A stretch of 37,603 nucleotides of DNA from Candidatus Bathyarchaeota archaeon (GTDB taxonomy: Archaea; Thermoproteota; Bathyarchaeia; Bathyarchaeales; Bathycorpusculaceae), in contig QYYE01000004.1 of NCBI GenBank assembly GCA_003589585.1, forward strand, positions 1 through 37,603. Direction: 5' to 3'. The notes below the pieces were generated by a model. It saw nothing but the letters and a program-made list of their open reading frames with translations, had not been told where the DNA came from and made no database searches. Shown here piece after piece: positions 9,180 to 18,447 of this stretch. How positions within the stretch are numbered: the stretch's first letter is position 1; the number at the start of each line of letters is the position of its first letter. The translations under genes and the position numbers were made by a program.

Positions 9180-11399
9180 CTATGTTGATGTGAAGCGGTC
9201 GAATGTTGCCAGTGTGCTCATGGAGCCGCAGGAACGGCATTTGTGAAGTTTTCCAAACCAGCTTTTGTTGCAGTTGTCGCAGAAGCTGATGGCTCGGTTA
9301 TAAGTGAAAAACTCCACCTGCTGCCCTTCGATTAGGCGCAAGGTTAAATCTAACAGTGCTTGCGGCGTGTACTCGGTTTCTTGCAGCTCAATGATATCTA
9401 AGGTTCCGCCCGTGGTTAAGCCTTTGATTTTCTGCGCTGTCTCTATGGCTTCAAAGGGCACAGCCAAGGTTTCGCCTGCAGCTTTGACTTGAAGCCTCTT
9501 GGCGGTGGAGTAGTAGGGTTTGTCTCTTGAGCCCGAGAACTTGACCTTGGCGACCCCGTACTTCTCAATGTCCAACTGCGCCAACCGCTCAGACGCTTCA
9601 GGACTGCTTAACAGGACAATGTAGAGGCGTTTTCCATGTTTTCTGCCGACTTTCTGCTTAAACGCCAAAATGTTCTGGGCAACCTCTTCGGCAAATTCTC
9701 GTCCTTCTTTTGAGTGCAAGCTTTTTTCTGTGAAAGCCTCCACGGCTTCCCGAAATCCCGCCAAATTTATAACTCGTGAGCAGTTTTCGAGCCTAAAGTA
9801 GGTGTCTTCCTTGACGCTTTTTAGCAGGAATGGCAAGGCATTTTTCCCGTTTTGCTTTAGAGCGTTGCTTTTTATTCCCAGAGCACGGGCTGCCAACTCG
9901 CACCTTTCTTTGGCGAGGTCAAAGAACTTGTTTTTGTCTCTCTCGCTTTCCAGTACGATTCTGGGCAGGTTGATGGTGACGCAGCCGAGGCAGCCTGTTC
10001 TTAAAGTGTCAGTTTCCCAGTCCTCGGTTAAATCGGGCAACAGCTTGATTCCTGACGCTGAATAGGCAACGTGCTCGTTGTCTTTTTTGGTCATGTTGGC
10101 AAAGTAAACCATGCCCTTCTCAGCTGCCAAGAAGTGGGCTTTTTGCAGGATTGCTTTGGCGTTCTGGTCTGCCAAAGCTTCTTTGTTGATTTTTATAACC
10201 AGTTTGGGGTTAAGCAGAGGCTTTACCGAGCCCTCTTCAGCGTAAACCTCAAGAACAAGCTGGGCTAAAAGCTGGCTCTCTTGGACGTAGTCGCCGTATG
10301 TGCCGAATGTTTTGCCTTCATTGCCGATTGCTTGTTTCTCAGAGAACTGTTTGGGTGTCGAAAGCTCGAGCCCCAAGGTGGCGTCTGCATGCTGGTTTAC
10401 GTTTAATATGAATATGCGCAGGGCTTCCTTCAGCCGCCAGGTTTCCACACCTCTGGCAAATGGGGCAAGGAAAACGTTGAAGTAATTGCAGGTTTGCATT
10501 CCGTTGATTTCTCGGCTGGCATTTAAGAGAACGCCAAAAACCACTGAGAGCGCCGATTCAAGATTGTTTGGCGGTCGCATTGAACTGCGGTGCTTGTTTT
10601 CCAGTTTTAAGCCGTTTCGGAAGAAGAAGCGGAGGTCATGGATAACTTCGCTGGGTTTTAGAACCCAAGTGCCTAAATCATCAATATGGATGGCGCCTGC
10701 GAGGTGAGCGTCAGCTATGTCACGAGGGAAAATGTTGAGAAGCGTGTACTCGCCAAGAACTGTTTGCCCAGCTTTTGTTAGGATAACAGTTGAGTCTTGG
10801 TTTGTGTCTTTGGTTTCTATGGAAGCAGCTACTTCGTGAACGGGCATGCCGACTCTTGTAAGCTTATGGCGGTAGTCTTCATAGCCCTTCTCGACCAAGA
10901 TGCCGTTTACGACTTCGCGGATTAGGGCGGCGGTGAGGTATTTTGTTTTGGATTTGGTTAAGCGTTTTTCCGCTTCTTTGGCTGCTTTCTGCGCCAATTC
11001 AGCTGGGACTTTGGCTTCTTTTATGAGTGAATTGGCGATTTTGTTTGCGTCAAACTCTTCCATGGTTAAATGGGATGTTCGCACGAGCATGCCGCGGGGT
11101 TTGACGGCTTTTTTCTCCACCCGGTCAGCGACATCTAGGACCATTTTACCAAGGTCAGTTAGGAAGTATTTTTTTGCCTCAACATCCGCCTCAACCAAAT
11201 CGGCTTTTAGCATGAATTTTAGGTGATATGCAAATCTGCCTGCGTCTCGGCTGGGGTTCATTTTCAGCTGGTTCATAAGTTCAGAGTAGGAGAGGGCGCT
11301 TTTGTCAAAGAGCAGGTTGAGGATTTGCAGTCTGAGAGGTGAAGAAACGGCTTTAAGCACTTTTACGCCTCGTGCACGGTGCGGCGTCGGATTTACCAT
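9180..11399 (-). CDS. HTH/ATP-cone/NrdD-like protein lacking the glycyl-radical site
   Basis: A 739-residue protein with three parts: an ArsR-like winged helix (about 8-95, LRLQILNLLF), an ATP-cone (about 104-195, the allosteric nucleotide-binding module), and an anaerobic ribonucleotide reductase-like barrel (about 200-704), with the finger-loop region RTGCLGCVTINLPR and the QTCNYFNVFLAPFARG segment. The C-terminal zinc ribbon is present (Cys707, 710, 721, 724). In true class III enzymes the ribbon is followed by R-(I/V)-T-G-Y, whose Gly carries the radical. Here the chain reads R735-F-T-S738-T and stops, so the Gly position is Ser and the loop is absent. The other frames past the stop do not restore it, so this is not a recent frameshift. 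No nrdG activase is adjacent. It is commonly labelled anaerobic reductase, but it is probably not a reductase; a nucleotide-sensing regulator is my inference. Confidence 0.8.
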   Translation of the reverse strand: MVNPTPHRARGVKVLKAVSSPLRLQILNLLFDKSALSYSELMNQLKMNPSRDAGRFAYHLKFMLKADLVEADVEAKKYFLTDLGKMVLDVADRVEKKAVKPRGMLVRTSHLTMEEFDANKIANSLIKEAKVPAELAQKAAKEAEKRLTKSKTKYLTAALIREVVNGILVEKGYEDYRHKLTRVGMPVHEVAASIETKDTNQDSTVILTKAGQTVLGEYTLLNIFPRDIADAHLAGAIHIDDLGTWVLKPSEVIHDLRFFFRNGLKLENKHRSSMRPPNNLESALSVVFGVLLNASREINGMQTCNYFNVFLAPFARGVETWRLKEALRIFILNVNQHADATLGLELSTPKQFSEKQAIGNEGKTFGTYGDYVQESQLLAQLVLEVYAEEGSVKPLLNPKLVIKINKEALADQNAKAILQKAHFLAAEKGMVYFANMTKKDNEHVAYSASGIKLLPDLTEDWETDTLRTGCLGCVTINLPRIVLESERDKNKFFDLAKERCELAARALGIKSNALKQNGKNALPFLLKSVKEDTYFRLENCSRVINLAGFREAVEAFTEKSLHSKEGREFAEEVAQNILAFKQKVGRKHGKRLYIVLLSSPEASERLAQLDIEKYGVAKVKFSGSRDKPYYSTAKRLQVKAAGETLAVPFEAIETAQKIKGLTTGGTLDIIELQETEYTPQALLDLTLRLIEGQQVEFFTYNRAISFCDNCNKSWFGKLHKCRSCGSMSTLATFDRFTST

Positions 11400-11518
11400 G
11401 GTCCCTTTTTCCCCTTAGCTCTCAGATTGGTGCTCACTATTATTTCAACGGCAGAGTTTAAACTTAACTAAGAGTTTATTTATAGCAAACGCTTAATTCG
11501 TAAGAAGCCATATATTTT
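11400..11518. promoter_or_regulatory. Divergent promoter region with direct repeat AGAGTTTA
   Basis: Between the divergent NrdD-like and kinase genes. AGAGTTTA occurs at 11453-11460 and again at 11471-11478, 18 bases apart. The first overlaps the perfect palindrome GTTTAAAC (11456-11463), a TATA-like element for the minus-strand gene. The second runs into TTTATTTATA, a TATA-like element about 35-40 bases before the kinase GTG. Repeats on both promoters could be operator half-sites, possibly for the neighbouring HTH protein; this is inferred. Confidence 0.4.
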
Positions 11519-12898
11519 GTGTCTGCTCATTCTTATCAGAGCACGATTGTGCATTTTTACAGGCTTAAAGGGGTGACTTTCATAAAAGAAAAGGGAGGCA
11601 TAACTCAGGCGATAAGGAAAGCTGCCCGTGAAGCTGAGGGCGCCATACAGAGGATTTCCTATGACAACAAAGAAGACTACAGAAGTTTCTTCCTCGCCTC
11701 CGACATCTCGCAGACCCGCATAGTTGTAGTGTTGCTTGCGGTGACAATCGGGCTTTTTGCCATCAGCGATTACATGATTTTAGGCTTGACGCCAGTCTTC
11801 TATGGGCTTGTGGTTTTGAGGGCAGGGTTAATTGCATATTCCGCTTACCAGATTCGATACATCGGGCAGGTTAAAAACTACCGCTCTTATGACTCATCAA
11901 CCTTCATTTACTTATTCTCCGTTGTGGTAGGCGTATTGCTGGTAAATTTAACGCGCCCTGAAAACTTTCTGCCCCACATAATCGTAATCGACATAGCCAT
12001 CTTCGTCTTCTACTTAACCATCCCAACACGGTTTATCTACCAAGCATTGCCCTCGCTGGTTTTCTCTGGGGGTGAACTCCTGATAATTATGTTTAGTTTC
12101 GGCTCATTTGAGATGCCCGCGCTCATAACAGCCCTTCTCAGCCTAATATTTGTCAACGTTGTTGCAGCGTTAAGTTCTCTGCAGCTTCATTCTTACCGTT
12201 GGCGGATTTTTCAAAACGTTGCGGAGCGCAAAGAGACAGAGCGTTTGGTTGCTATTGGTCAAACTGCTGGCATGATTGGGCATGATATTCGCAATCCTCT
12301 GCAGGCGATTATTAACGAGTTGTTTTTGGCAAAAACGGCTATTGAAAAAACCCCTCATCTTGAGGACAAAACATTAGCATTGGAGAGCATAACCCTAATT
12401 GAGGAACAAACCGATTACATAAGCAAGATAATCTCCGACCTGCAGGATTACGCTCGCCCCTTAAAACCCGAGTACACTCAAGTCGACTTAGAGGAAATCG
12501 TTGACGATATTTTTCAAACCATCAGAATCCCAGAAGCCATCGCTGTAAGAATCCACATGAAAAACGTTCGACAGATAAAGACTGACCCAACCCTAATCAG
12601 GCGTGCCCTAACAAACCTGATTAATAACGCCATGCAAGCCATGCCAAACGGAGGCAAACTTGAGTTAACCGCCTCAAAACTTGATAACAAAGCCGTCATA
12701 AGAGTCTCCGACACGGGAGAGGGTATCCCTGAAGAAATCAAACCTAAACTTTTCACGCCACTAGTCACTACTAAAGCTAAGGGGCAAGGCTTAGGCTTAG
12801 CGGTTGTTAAGCGGCTGGTTGAAGCATTGGACGGCAAAATAACCTTTGAAAGCCAAGAAGGAAAGGGAACCGCCTTCACAATAGAACTCCCAGCCTAA
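11519..12898 (+). CDS. Membrane sensor histidine kinase
   Basis: A 459-residue kinase. The N-terminal third, after about 60 residues, has roughly six membrane helices (about 64-225) and no large extracellular sensor domain. A HisKA-type dimerisation helix follows with the phospho-acceptor His at about residue 255 in GHDIRNPLQAI. The HATPase_c domain shows the N box (NLINNAMQAM), G1 (DTGEGIP) and G2 (GLGLAVVKRL). It should autophosphorylate and pass phosphate to a response regulator, but none is encoded nearby, so it is an orphan kinase. The start could be GTG 11519 (very short leader after TTTATTTATA) or GTG 11573. The signal sensed is unknown; the 6-TM layout suggests a membrane or lipid-soluble cue. 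Confidence 0.9.
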   Translation: MSAHSYQSTIVHFYRLKGVTFIKEKGGITQAIRKAAREAEGAIQRISYDNKEDYRSFFLASDISQTRIVVVLLAVTIGLFAISDYMILGLTPVFYGLVVLRAGLIAYSAYQIRYIGQVKNYRSYDSSTFIYLFSVVVGVLLVNLTRPENFLPHIIVIDIAIFVFYLTIPTRFIYQALPSLVFSGGELLIIMFSFGSFEMPALITALLSLIFVNVVAALSSLQLHSYRWRIFQNVAERKETERLVAIGQTAGMIGHDIRNPLQAIINELFLAKTAIEKTPHLEDKTLALESITLIEEQTDYISKIISDLQDYARPLKPEYTQVDLEEIVDDIFQTIRIPEAIAVRIHMKNVRQIKTDPTLIRRALTNLINNAMQAMPNGGKLELTASKLDNKAVIRVSDTGEGIPEEIKPKLFTPLVTTKAKGQGLGLAVVKRLVEALDGKITFESQEGKGTAFTIELPA

Positions 12899-12984
12899 AA
12901 ACAAGTCAGCCCTTAAACAATAAGTGTAAAAAAGCAGCAGAGACCCTTAACAACGAAAAATGCGGTTCTTCCCAGTCTTGGGCA

Positions 12985-13002
12985 ACGAAACTATTTATTA
13001 AC
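12985..13002 (+). promoter_or_regulatory. BRE/TATA promoter of the nop5-fibrillarin operon
   Basis: ACGAAA (BRE-like) is followed directly by CTATTTATTAAC, a strong archaeal TATA box. A start about 25 bases downstream falls near 13020, which supports the ATG at 13044 rather than the in-frame GTG at 13008 as the nop5 start. Confidence 0.55.
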
Positions 13003-13043
13003 TCAGAGTGTTGACAATAGGTAGTTTATTGGGGCTTAGAAAA

Positions 13044-14381
13044 ATGAAAGCATTCATCGTTCAGTTCCCGTTCGGAGTAGCAGCCTTCGACGAAAAAAAC
13101 AGCCTAATAGAGAAAGCGCTGTTTCCCAAAAAGGCACAGGCAGCAGCAAAAAGCCTGCTGAAAACCGAAACAGGACAAATCTCCGACGAACTCTTCTCAC
13201 TAATCAGCCTGCTAAAAAACGCAGGATACGACACATTCGCTTTTGAAAACGCCAACTTGGCACAAGAAGCCAACCGCAAAATGAACATCACCGCGGAAGT
13301 GGCGAAACCAGCCGAAGTAGCAGTTCTGCGCTCCCGCATGAGCGAAGTTGCCCTTGAATTTGGCTTTGTTGTTGACGAACAAGAACTTAGCCTATGGAAC
13401 CGCAACGTCAGCTTGGAGCTTGCCAAACTGCGAATCAAAGGCGCCGCAGAAAAAAAAGACCTAATCATCGCCCAAGCAATCCAAACCCTTGATGACTTAG
13501 ACCGCACAGTCAACCTGTTCATGGGCAGACTCAGAGAATGGTATGGAGTGTATTTTCCAGAGCTTGACCGTTTGGTTGAGAAGCATGAAACTTATGCCAG
13601 ACTCGTCATGAACATCGGCGACAGAGAAAACTTTACCCTTGAAATCCTCGAAAAAGAGAACATTCCAAAGGAAAGAGCTGAACTAGTCGCTAAAGCTGCT
13701 GAGGTATCCATGGGTGCAGACGTTGCAGAACACGATCTAACCCAAATCCAAGCCCTAAGCAAAGACATCCTTGAATTTTATGAACTACGCAAGAACATGG
13801 AAAGCTACGTGGACAGAACCATGGAGGAAATGGCTCCCAACGTCCGCGCGGTTGCAGGAGCACTTCTCGGCGCACGTTTAATCGCCATCGCCGGCAGCCT
13901 GCAAAACTTGGCTATGAGACCAGCAAGCACCATACAAGTATTGGGCGCAGAAAAAGCCCTGTTCCGCTCACTGAAAACAGGCGCAAGACCCCCAAAACAC
14001 GGCTTGATTTTCCAGCACACACTGTTGCATGATGCCAAACGGTGGCAGAGAGGAAAAATCGCACGGGTAATCGCTGGCAAACTAAGCATTGCCGCTAGAG
14101 CCGACGCTTTCGGAGGCAACTATATCGGCGACAGACTTAAAGAAGACATTAACAAGAGGCTTGAGGAAATCCGGGAGAAGTACAAAGAGCCTCCGCCACC
14201 AAAAGAGCCCAAGCCAAAACCAGCCTTTGAACGCAGAGAAGAAAGAGCTGAAAGACGCGAACAACCTTTCAGAGAAGGCGAACGCCGTCCATTTAAGGAA
14301 AAACCAAGACGTGAAGGACCGCCAAGAGGCGGAAAACGCAGGCGCAAACAGTGGAGAGAAAAACGTGCCCGTCAAGGTTAA
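13044..14381 (+). CDS. Nop5 (Nop56/58-like) C/D box RNP core protein
   Basis: The scaffold of archaeal box C/D sRNPs: it binds the L7Ae-bound guide RNA and holds fibrillarin for 2'-O-methylation of rRNA and tRNA. The 445-residue chain has the N-terminal fibrillarin-binding domain, a long coiled coil (about 130-260) and the C-terminal Nop domain with the RNA-binding GSLQNLAMRPASTIQVLGAE and HGLIFQHTLL motifs. A Lys/Arg/Pro-rich tail (about the last 60 residues, ending KRRRKQWREKRARQG) is typical of the family. ATG 13044 is chosen from the promoter position and because the product then begins with the family-like MKAFIVQFPFG. The end overlaps the fibrillarin gene by 17 bases, implying coupled translation. 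Confidence 0.93.
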   Translation: MKAFIVQFPFGVAAFDEKNSLIEKALFPKKAQAAAKSLLKTETGQISDELFSLISLLKNAGYDTFAFENANLAQEANRKMNITAEVAKPAEVAVLRSRMSEVALEFGFVVDEQELSLWNRNVSLELAKLRIKGAAEKKDLIIAQAIQTLDDLDRTVNLFMGRLREWYGVYFPELDRLVEKHETYARLVMNIGDRENFTLEILEKENIPKERAELVAKAAEVSMGADVAEHDLTQIQALSKDILEFYELRKNMESYVDRTMEEMAPNVRAVAGALLGARLIAIAGSLQNLAMRPASTIQVLGAEKALFRSLKTGARPPKHGLIFQHTLLHDAKRWQRGKIARVIAGKLSIAARADAFGGNYIGDRLKEDINKRLEEIREKYKEPPPPKEPKPKPAFERREERAERREQPFREGERRPFKEKPRREGPPRGGKRRRKQWREKRARQG

Positions 14382-15063
14382 GCCCCACCAGAAATTTAGG
14401 GAAATCTACCAAGTTACACTTGAAGACGGCGCACAACGCTTAGCCACTCGCAACTTAACGCCTGGCAGAAGCGTTTACGGAGAACGACTTGTCAAGTTTA
14501 AAGGCGTTGAATACCGCGTTTGGGATGCTTTTAGAAGCAAACTTGCAGGAGCCATCATAAAAGGTGTACAAAACGTACCCATAGAGCCAGGCGACAAAGT
14601 GCTTTATTTAGGCGCTGCTTCAGGAACCACACCCAGCCACGTTTCAGACATCGTCGGAGAAACAGGGCATGTTTACTGCGTAGAGTTTGCTCAGCGGTCA
14701 ATCCGCGACTTAATAAACAACGTAGCCGCATACCGCACAAACATTTCGCCGTTTCTTGAGGATGCACGGTTCCCAGAGAAATACGCCATGTTCATCCCTG
14801 GGAAAGTCGATACCATATACTGTGATGTTGCCCAACCTGAACAAGCTAAACTTCTCGCTGATAACGCTGACGTGCTGCTTAAGCCGTCTGGCTGGGTTAT
14901 GCTGGCAGTGAAAGCCCAAAGCATCGATGTAACAATGGCGCCTGAAGCTGTTTACCAGCAGGAAGCGCGGGTTTTGAGGAAAAGAGGGTTTGATGTTAAA
15001 GAAATCGTGGCGCTAGAGCCCTTTGACAAAGCACACGCTATGATAGTTGCCCAAAAAGCTTAG
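14365..15063 (+). CDS. flpA: Fibrillarin-like rRNA/tRNA 2'-O-methyltransferase
   Basis: The SAM-dependent methyltransferase of the C/D box RNP. The 232-residue product has the fibrillarin N-terminal strand region (TRNLTPGRSVYGE, VEYRVWDAFRSKLAGAI), the SAM motif I YLGAASGTTPSHVSDIVG, motif II VYCVEFAQRS, the acidic VDTIYCDVAQPEQ strand and a final HAMIVAQK. Start GTG 14365 has GGAGAG seven bases upstream, inside the nop5 tail. The frame runs open back to 14089, but that part is the shadow of the basic nop5 C-terminus and does not look like fibrillarin. The gene order nop5-fibrillarin is conserved across archaea. Confidence 0.94.
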   Translation: MPVKVKPHQKFREIYQVTLEDGAQRLATRNLTPGRSVYGERLVKFKGVEYRVWDAFRSKLAGAIIKGVQNVPIEPGDKVLYLGAASGTTPSHVSDIVGETGHVYCVEFAQRSIRDLINNVAAYRTNISPFLEDARFPEKYAMFIPGKVDTIYCDVAQPEQAKLLADNADVLLKPSGWVMLAVKAQSIDVTMAPEAVYQQEARVLRKRGFDVKEIVALEPFDKAHAMIVAQKA

Positions 15064-15186
15064 CCATTAACAAGCTGTGCCTTACTTTTCTGCGACATCA
15101 TCTTTTTTGGCTAAAGTTGCAGTTCTTTGGAAAACCATTAAAGCTTAGTATTCCAAAGCCATTCTAAACATGGGCAGTGAACAGGC

Positions 15187-15849
15187 ATGTTGGTTGCGGG
15201 TGTTGACGAGGCAGGTCGTGGGTGCGTTATTGGTCCCTTAGTTGTCGCTGGCATCGCCATGAAAGCTGAGAATCTACCCTTGCTTGTGGAGTTAGGGGTG
15301 AAAGATTCAAAACTGCTTACCGCCAAAAAACGAGAAGCCCTATACCCCCAGATTCTAAATCTTGCCCATAACCACCAAATCATAAAAGTCCAACCCTGCC
15401 AAATCGATAAAGCTGTTGAAAGCCTCAGAAAACTGCACAAGCTAAACAGGCTTGAAGCCCAAACCATGGCGCAAGTCATAGAAGCCCTAAAGCCTGACGA
15501 AGCATACGTTGACGCTGCTGACGTGCTAGAACACCGATTCAAAAACCACATCCAAGAATGCCTAAAAATCAAAACAAGCATTGTTGCCAAACACAAAGCC
15601 GACAAGCTTTTCCCCATAGTTTCAGCAGCTTCCATTATAGCCAAGGTTGAACGTGACCAGGAAATAGCCAGTTTAAAACTTGAGTTCGGTGACTTTGGCA
15701 GCGGATACTTAACCGATGACAGAACCGTGGGATTTCTAAAGCAGCTTTTGGAAAAGAGCGATGACTACCCAAGTTGCGTGCGTAAGTCCTGGAAAACTGC
15801 TAAGCGAGCCAAAAGCGAGAAGGGCAGCGAGCAAACCAAGCTTGCCTGA
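15187..15849 (+). CDS. rnhB: Ribonuclease HII
   Basis: Cleaves RNA in RNA/DNA hybrids, removing primers and misincorporated ribonucleotides. The 220-residue chain begins with the signature GVDEAGRG (catalytic Asp7 and Glu8), continues with GPLVVAG, a third acidic residue in EAYVDAADV, and the KADKLFPIVSAASIIAKVERD segment with the fourth Asp. The C-terminus is a basic, Lys/Ser-rich tail after the KSWKTAKR segment. ATG 15187 fits the family start; there is no clear ribosome site, so translation may be nearly leaderless from an AT-rich stretch near 15137-15150. It stands alone, downstream of fibrillarin and upstream of the TrmB regulator, each with its own promoter-like sequence. Confidence 0.94.
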   Translation: MLVAGVDEAGRGCVIGPLVVAGIAMKAENLPLLVELGVKDSKLLTAKKREALYPQILNLAHNHQIIKVQPCQIDKAVESLRKLHKLNRLEAQTMAQVIEALKPDEAYVDAADVLEHRFKNHIQECLKIKTSIVAKHKADKLFPIVSAASIIAKVERDQEIASLKLEFGDFGSGYLTDDRTVGFLKQLLEKSDDYPSCVRKSWKTAKRAKSEKGSEQTKLA

Positions 15850-15894
15850 TTCTCTAGTTGTCTTTAGTTGCGTCCAAAAGGATACAAAATTTTA

Positions 15895-15912
15895 GCATTA
15901 TTTATATAATGC
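15895..15912. promoter_or_regulatory. Perfect palindrome over the TATA box of the TrmB-CBS regulator
   Basis: GCATTAT and ATAATGC flank a TTAT spacer, a perfect 7-bp inverted repeat. It contains the TATA-like TTTATATAA and lies 55 bases before the regulator start. Its symmetry and position suit an operator bound by a dimeric repressor, most simply the regulator itself. Confidence 0.5.
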
Positions 15913-15966
15913 CTCCAACATCATTAATTTATACAATTAAAGCGGGTTTTATATGGCGGTTGCTTG

Positions 15967-17652
15967 ATGAGCGAAAAGGACATAACAAAATTCCTACAAG
16001 TTCTCGGCTTATCTAAAAGAGAAATTCAAGTCTACATGTTCCTTGCCAAGAGCGGTGTTCAATCAACTAGCTTTGTGGCAAAACGGCTGAAGATGGAGAG
16101 AGTCCAGGCATACAGAACATTCAAAAAACTGCAAGAAAAAGGCTTTATAGAGGCGACTTTGGAGAGGCCAACTCGTTTCACCATTGTTCCTTTTGAGGCG
16201 TTAGTTGACTCATACATTAACGCTAAGAAAAACGAAGTTATCAACCTTAACGATCAGAAACAAAATCTTTTAACAGCTTGGCAGTCCATAAGTGCTCCAG
16301 AATCTGAGTACCCCGTAGCCAAATTCTCCATCATCACAGGCAAGAAAAAGATTCATTCAAAAATGTTAACCATGATTGAGGAAGCTAAAGAAGAAGTTAT
16401 TGTTCTCACCACTGCTCTGGGCTTAATCCAGGAAGACATCGCAGGCATCTTTGACGCTGCCGTAGCGCCCTCGCAAGAGCGCAATGTACAATTCCAAGTT
16501 ATAGCCGACATTTCGCTGGAAAACCTCAAAGTAGTTGAGAGAATAGACCGCAACATAGCCGAGGAAAAACTGAACATCAAACTCCGCCACCTGAACATGA
16601 CCTCAAAGTTTTTCCCTCGTTTCCTCATCAAAGACCAAGAAGAAGCCATACTCTATGCACCTTTTGGCAACGAAGCATCTGTATTAAACCTGGAAGATGA
16701 AGGTTTATGGATTAACGATAAAATGTTCATATCTGTTCTCAGGTCGTTCTTTGACCAGATGTGGCAGACAGGCGTCGAAGCAACCAGGCGCATAGATGAA
16801 CTGAAAAGCGGCATACCTATCGGTGAAACAGTTGTCATAAAAGGCGCTGAAGATGCGTGGGAGAAAGTTACAGAAGTTCTGGAATCAGCCAAAAAAGACG
16901 TGGTCATCATCACTTCCTCTCAGAGCATTAACAGGCTTGCCGAAGATGACCCGTTAATTGAATACTTCAAAAAAGGCTTAAAAATCCGAATCATGGCATC
17001 CATCGATTTGGACAATTTGGAACCAGCCAAAAAACTCTCCGCCCACTATGAAATCAAGCACGTCCCCATCAGCTACTTAACCATGATGGTGGTGGATGAT
17101 AAACACCTTTTCATGTTTAAGATGCCGCCCATAAGTGATTTCGGCGCTGAATCAGCATTTTACCTAGCCGACACCTTCTACTCCAGTGACCCAAGCCAAA
17201 TAGAAAGAGTAAGCGAAATGCTAAGCGACATCTGGAAGAGAGGCATCGAAATTTCAGAAATCAGCAGTCAAGCGGGTACCAAACTGCCGGCTGTCGAAAT
17301 TTCAACTACTGAAACTGTAGCTAAACTTGTGGATAGTATGCTTCAAAACGGCGTAACCTCGGTGTTGATAATGGAGCAGCGTAGACCCGTCGGCGTGATA
17401 AACGACAGAGACCTGCTGAAAGAAATCGTGGATAAACACAAAGACCCGGTAAAAACCCTGGCAAAAGACCTTGACTACACGCCGCTTATACTGCTGAAAG
17501 CTAATGAGTCGATGGTTACCGCTATGAGGGTTATGAGGGAAAAAGGCATGAAGCGGGCAGCCATGGTAAAGAATGGGCAGCTTGTTGGCATGTTAACTGA
17601 AGAGGCGGCTAAAAGAAGAACTGAGTTGCCAGTGGAAGCCCCTGTTTCCTAA
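15967..17652 (+). CDS. TrmB-family transcriptional regulator with duplicated sensor domain and CBS pair
   Basis: A 561-residue regulator. Residues about 3-80 form a TrmB winged helix (LGLSKREIQVYMFLAKSG, then VQAYRTFKKLQEKG). Two related PLD/TrmB-like sensor modules follow (about 115-275 and 285-430), each ending in a similar helix (SFFDQMWQTG and EMLSDIWKRG), which suggests an internal duplication. The C-terminus (about 445-555) is a CBS pair (VLIMEQRRPVGVINDRDLL, then MVKNGQLVGMLTEE), a module that usually binds adenine nucleotides. ATG 15967 is preferred over TTG 15964 one codon earlier. A palindrome overlaps its promoter. Downstream lie tpiA, DUF89 and the debranching enzyme, so control of sugar metabolism is likely, as for known TrmB proteins, but the effector is unknown. 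Confidence 0.85.
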   Translation: MSEKDITKFLQVLGLSKREIQVYMFLAKSGVQSTSFVAKRLKMERVQAYRTFKKLQEKGFIEATLERPTRFTIVPFEALVDSYINAKKNEVINLNDQKQNLLTAWQSISAPESEYPVAKFSIITGKKKIHSKMLTMIEEAKEEVIVLTTALGLIQEDIAGIFDAAVAPSQERNVQFQVIADISLENLKVVERIDRNIAEEKLNIKLRHLNMTSKFFPRFLIKDQEEAILYAPFGNEASVLNLEDEGLWINDKMFISVLRSFFDQMWQTGVEATRRIDELKSGIPIGETVVIKGAEDAWEKVTEVLESAKKDVVIITSSQSINRLAEDDPLIEYFKKGLKIRIMASIDLDNLEPAKKLSAHYEIKHVPISYLTMMVVDDKHLFMFKMPPISDFGAESAFYLADTFYSSDPSQIERVSEMLSDIWKRGIEISEISSQAGTKLPAVEISTTETVAKLVDSMLQNGVTSVLIMEQRRPVGVINDRDLLKEIVDKHKDPVKTLAKDLDYTPLILLKANESMVTAMRVMREKGMKRAAMVKNGQLVGMLTEEAAKRRTELPVEAPVS

Positions 17653-17658
17653 ATCTAC

Positions 17659-17666
17659 TTTTTTTT
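17659..17666 (+). terminator. Poly-T terminator after the TrmB-CBS gene
   Basis: Eight consecutive T residues begin 7 bases after the stop codon. Archaeal RNA polymerase terminates at such T tracts without needing a hairpin. It would separate the regulator from tpiA, which has its own AATATTAATAC TATA-like sequence about 40 bases upstream. Confidence 0.5.
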
Positions 17667-17749
17667 AAAAGTTGCAGTGTCAACAGCTTTTTCTGTAAAG
17701 CAAAATAATATTAATACTTCGTGTTCTAAACCCTAAACGAGAGGATTAA

Positions 17750-18433
<684 letters not shown>

Positions 18434-18447
18434 TTACGTGAGATATC

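Noticed and set aside
14089-14364. A 92-residue extension of fibrillarin
   Set aside because: It is the other-frame shadow of the nop5 C-terminus; GTG 14365 has GGAGAG upstream and gives the usual fibrillarin N-terminus.
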